The notes beneath the pieces are model-generated. The model did not search any database. It was not told the origin of the DNA and saw only the letters and a list, made by a program, of their open reading frames with translations. This document shows, one piece after another, positions 6,733 through 8,785 of a DNA stretch of 8,785 nucleotides. This DNA comes from Pseudomonadota bacterium (GTDB taxonomy: Bacteria > Pseudomonadota > Alphaproteobacteria > Rhizobiales > Xanthobacteraceae): positions 1 to 8,785 of the forward strand of contig JAEWCJ010000053.1 in NCBI GenBank assembly GCA_023390695.1, given 5' to 3'. The position numbers and the translations under genes are program-made. The stretch's first letter is position 1, and each line of letters begins with the position of its first letter.

Positions 6733-7140
6733 CTAATGGCATTTCGTGGCTGCCAGCGCCGCCATCGTCTGCTGGTTCGGGCAATAGCTGGGCCACGCCG
6801 CTGCCTTCGGCTTGTCGACCAGCTCATGCTCGCAGATCGCCTTGCTGTCGCACTGCGAACAGCAGCGCTGCATGTCGCGCAACGTCAAGGGATCGATCGA
6901 TTTGATGTCGATACCGCTCTCGGCGAGACGTTTCTCCATCAGATCGGCCGAATCCTCATCGTGCTCGATCAACGCCATCAAGTCCGTTCCCGACAGGCCG
7001 ACATCATGCGCGATGCGATCCGCTTCGCCGGACCCCAGCGCGGCGAATTCCGCCCGCCTGGCCTGGCGCTTCTGGAAACGCCCGAACGCGTCTGCGATCG
7101 ACTGGAACAATCCGGATTTCCTGACTGCGAGTTGGGTCAT
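6733..7140 (-). CDS. Cysteine-rich DUF6455-like protein
   Basis: The 135-residue product resembles the DUF6455 family from memory of its pattern; no function is established that I know of. It has no signal peptide or membrane segment, so it is probably cytosolic. The N-terminal third is basic and helical (RFQKRQARRAEF). The middle has LGSGEADRIAHDVGLSGTDL, and the C-terminal third is rich in cysteine: Cys93, Cys94, Cys97, Cys103, Cys120 (WPSYCPN) and Cys134. Such clustering suggests metal or Fe-S binding or thiol chemistry, by inference. The ATG at 7140 is chosen because GGAGG lies 7 bases ahead; the frame extends to an ATG at 7191, which falls inside the FixK box and would precede the predicted transcription start. 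It is first in a two-gene unit with the cytochrome c gene and divergent from ccoN, so it belongs to the low-oxygen regulon by position. Confidence 0.8.
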   Translation of the reverse strand: MTQLAVRKSGLFQSIADAFGRFQKRQARRAEFAALGSGEADRIAHDVGLSGTDLMALIEHDEDSADLMEKRLAESGIDIKSIDPLTLRDMQRCCSQCDSKAICEHELVDKPKAAAWPSYCPNQQTMAALAATKCH

Positions 7141-7147
7141 GGCAAAA

Positions 7148-7152
7148 CCTCC
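7148..7152 (-). promoter_or_regulatory. Ribosome binding site of the DUF6455-like gene
   Basis: GGAGG on the minus strand, 7 bases ahead of the ATG at 7140. It decides the start against the upstream in-frame ATG at 7191. Confidence 0.8.
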
Positions 7153-7163
7153 ATTTGGATGCA

Positions 7164-7169
7164 TTTCTA
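7164..7169 (-). promoter_or_regulatory. Probable -10 box of the DUF6455-cytochrome c unit
   Basis: TAGAAA on the minus strand matches TATAAT at 4 of 6 bases. Transcription would start near 7157, giving a leader of about 16 bases with the ribosome binding site inside it. The centre of the FixK box at 7191-7204 is then about 40.5 bases upstream, the standard spacing for class II activation by FNR/CRP proteins. Confidence 0.55.
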
Positions 7170-7190
7170 ACGGTTCGCGCCGTTCCGTCA

Positions 7191-7204
7191 TTGACGCACA
7201 TCAA
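7191..7204. promoter_or_regulatory. FixK/FNR box 1
   Basis: TTGACGCACATCAA has perfect TTGA and TCAA half-sites with the usual 14-base length. It is 51 bases from the ATG of the DUF6455-like gene and well spaced for activating that unit. It is 42 bases, centre to centre, from box 2. Confidence 0.85.
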
Positions 7205-7232
7205 CTGCGGGAGCGTTTCTGCGGCGATGCGC

Positions 7233-7246
7233 TTGATCTGCATCAA
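7233..7246. promoter_or_regulatory. FixK/FNR box 2, upstream of ccoN
   Basis: TTGATCTGCATCAA is a perfect FixK/FNR site with both TTGAT and ATCAA halves. It lies 71 bases ahead of the ccoN ATG, as expected for a cbb3 oxidase promoter under FixK. With the standard spacing transcription would begin near 7280; the -10 region there is weak (no good match to TATAAT), so dependence on the activator is likely. Confidence 0.9.
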
Positions 7247-7317
7247 GGCCATTTGCGCCGTCATCGGGCTTCTGTGCTACGGCTTCTTTTCCGTCGAATC
7301 AGACCACGTTGGCCAGG

Positions 7318-8785
7318 ATGTCCCACATTCATTCTGCTTCCCCAAAATCGATCACCGTCAGCGAGGCCGGCGCCGCGCTGACTTTCGCCATTCTCGCATT
7401 CGGATCGCTCATCATTGCGGCGATGGCGCATACGGCGGAATACGCTTTCCATGCGTATCTGTTCGCCGCCGGCAGCCTGGCCGCGGTGTTCGCGATCATT
7501 GATCGCTATTTCAACCGGCCGGCACAGCTCCCGCCGCTGACCATCGACGGCAAACCCAATTACAATATGGGGCCGGTCAAGTTCGCCACCGTCGCGGCTA
7601 TGGTCTGGGGCATCGCCGGTTTCACCGTCGGCCTGCTGGCGGCTTTGCAACTCGCCTATCCGGTGCTCAACTTCGATCTCGCCTGGCTGTCATTCGGCCG
7701 CCTGCGCCCGCTGCACACCTCTGCGGTGATTTTCGCCTTCGGCGGCAACGTCCTGATCGGAACATCCTTCTACGTTGTGCAGCGCACATGCCGCGCGCGG
7801 CTCGCCGGCGACCTGTCGCCATGGTTCGTCGTGCTCGGCTACAATTTCTTCATTGTCATCGCCGGCACCGGCTATCTGCTCGGCATCACCCAATCCAAGG
7901 AATATGCCGAACCTGAATGGTATGCCGATTTGTGGCTGACAATCGTCTGGGTCGTCTATTTCCTTGTGTATCTTGGCACCATCATGCGGCGCAAGGAACC
8001 GCACATCTATGTCGCGAACTGGTTCTACCTCGCCTTCATCCTGACCATCGCGGTTCTGCATATCGGCAATAACGCCGCGATCCCGGTGTCGCTGTTCTCG
8101 CCGAAATCCTACATCGTCTGGGCGGGCGTACAGGACGCGATGGTGCAGTGGTGGTACGGCCATAACGCGGTCGGCTTCTTCCTGACCGCCGGCTTCCTCG
8201 CCATCATGTATTACTTCATTCCGAAGCGCGCCGACCGGCCGGTCTATTCCTACCGGCTGTCGATCGTGCACTTCTGGGCGCTGATCTTCCTCTACATCTG
8301 GGCCGGCCCGCATCATCTGCACTATATGGCGCTGCCTGATTGGGCGCAGACGCTCGGCATGACCTTCTCGGTGATCCTGTGGATGCCCTCCTGGGGCGGC
8401 ATGATCAACGGTCTGATGACGCTGTCGGGCGCGTGGGACAAGCTGCGCACCGATCCGGTGCTGCGCATGATGGTGGTCTCGGTCGCCTTCTACGGCATGG
8501 CGACTTTCGAAGGCCCGCTGATGTCGGTGAAGTCGGTCAACTCACTATCACACTATACCGACTGGACCATCGGCCACGTCCATTCCGGCGCGCTCGGCTG
8601 GGTCGGTTTCGTGTCGTTCGGCGCGATCTACTGTCTGGTGCCGTGGCTGTGGAACAAGCGTGAGCTCTATTCCGTCAAGCTGGTCAACTGGCACTTCTGG
8701 ATCTCGACCATCGGCATCGTCCTCTACATCTCGGCGATGTGGGTGTCGGGCATCATGCAGGGCCTCATGTGGCGCGCCTACACGT
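7318..8785 (+). CDS. ccoN: cbb3-type cytochrome c oxidase subunit I, CcoN/FixN (3' end beyond window)
   Basis: CcoN is the catalytic membrane subunit of the high-affinity cbb3 oxidase, which reduces oxygen to water at very low oxygen levels. There are 489 codons here, most of a protein usually near 540 to 550 residues. The ligands fit P. stutzeri CcoN by spacing: low-spin haem b His133 ([10 protein letters not shown]) and His422, haem b3 His420 (GHVHSG), and CuB His282 (WWYGHNAVG), His332 and His333 (AGPHHLHY). Tyr326 falls at the place of the cross-linked helix VII tyrosine. Many hydrophobic helices are seen. The N-terminus, [18 protein letters not shown], resembles rhizobial FixN. The ATG at 7318 has only an AGG touching it, so the ribosome binding site is poor. 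ccoO, ccoQ and ccoP should follow beyond the edge. FixK box 2 is upstream. The frame is intact throughout the window. Confidence 0.97.
   Translation, partial: MSHIHSASPKSITVSEAGAALTFAILAFGSLIIAAMAHTAEYAFHAYLFAAGSLAAVFAIIDRYFNRPAQLPPLTIDGKPNYNMGPVKFATVAAMVWGIAGFTVGLLAALQLAYPVLNFDLAWLSFGRLRPLHTSAVIFAFGGNVLIGTSFYVVQRTCRARLAGDLSPWFVVLGYNFFIVIAGTGYLLGITQSKEYAEPEWYADLWLTIVWVVYFLVYLGTIMRRKEPHIYVANWFYLAFILTIAVLHIGNNAAIPVSLFSPKSYIVWAGVQDAMVQWWYGHNAVGFFLTAGFLAIMYYFIPKRADRPVYSYRLSIVHFWALIFLYIWAGPHHLHYMALPDWAQTLGMTFSVILWMPSWGGMINGLMTLSGAWDKLRTDPVLRMMVVSVAFYGMATFEGPLMSVKSVNSLSHYTDWTIGHVHSGALGWVGFVSFGAIYCLVPWLWNKRELYSVKLVNWHFWISTIGIVLYISAMWVSGIMQGLMWRAYT

Noticed and set aside
7169..7184. AACGG/CCGTT inverted repeat near the predicted -10 of the DUF6455 unit
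   Set aside because: A 5-bp stem is likely by chance in this GC-rich DNA, and no known operator matches; too weak to call a site.
7141..7191. Longer start (ATG at 7191) for the DUF6455-like gene
   Set aside because: That ATG lies inside the FixK box and upstream of the predicted transcription start; GGAGG at 7148-7152 fits the ATG at 7140.
7690..8322. Minus-strand open frame of 210 codons opposite ccoN
   Set aside because: Antisense shadow with a charged, domain-free product; ccoN is intact on the plus strand.
1..8785. CRISPR arrays, insertion sequences, tRNA genes or phage genes
   Set aside because: No regularly spaced repeats, transposase motifs, terminal repeats or tRNA-like cloverleafs were seen on reading.

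Overview
The window looks like chromosome from a GC-rich alphaproteobacterium of the Hyphomicrobiales (rhizobial) line, probably near Bradyrhizobium, Rhodopseudomonas or Afipia. This rests on FixL, FixJ, FixK and CcoN/FixN proteins of clear rhizobial type, on perfect FixK-type boxes, and on the codon use. I see no mobile element, CRISPR array, tRNA or rRNA gene, and cannot name a species.

Layout: (1) 1-167, minus strand: the N-terminal end of ispH (isoprenoid synthesis), cut by the window edge. (2) 168-646: a gene-poor divergent spacer with a few inverted repeats. (3) 647-3325, plus: an 892-residue Pat-type protein, an NDP-forming acyl-CoA synthetase fused to a C-terminal GNAT acetyltransferase. 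(4) 3341-5469, minus: fixL and fixJ, overlapping by 4 bases, the oxygen-sensing two-component system, ending convergently 15 bases from the Pat gene. (5) 5637-6296, plus: fixK, divergent from fixL. (6) A bidirectional terminator, then 6359-7140, minus: a two-gene unit of a cysteine-rich DUF6455-like protein and a small exported mono-haem cytochrome c. (7) From 7318 to the right edge, plus: ccoN (fixN), the catalytic subunit of cbb3 oxidase, cut by the window edge.

Regions 4 to 7 form a compact low-oxygen respiration module. FixL senses oxygen through a haem-PAS domain, FixJ~P should activate fixK, and FixK should act through two boxes between the DUF6455 gene and ccoN. Those boxes lie exactly 42 bp apart. 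One is placed ideally for the cytochrome unit and the other lies upstream of ccoN. The most interesting points are this dual-box divergent promoter, the little-known DUF6455-cytochrome c pair under it, a FixK with serine where Bradyrhizobium FixK2 has its redox-sensitive cysteine, and a Pat protein that keeps both phosphotransfer histidines of an active acyl-CoA synthetase. I found no wholly new type of system; the module is a variant of a known one.
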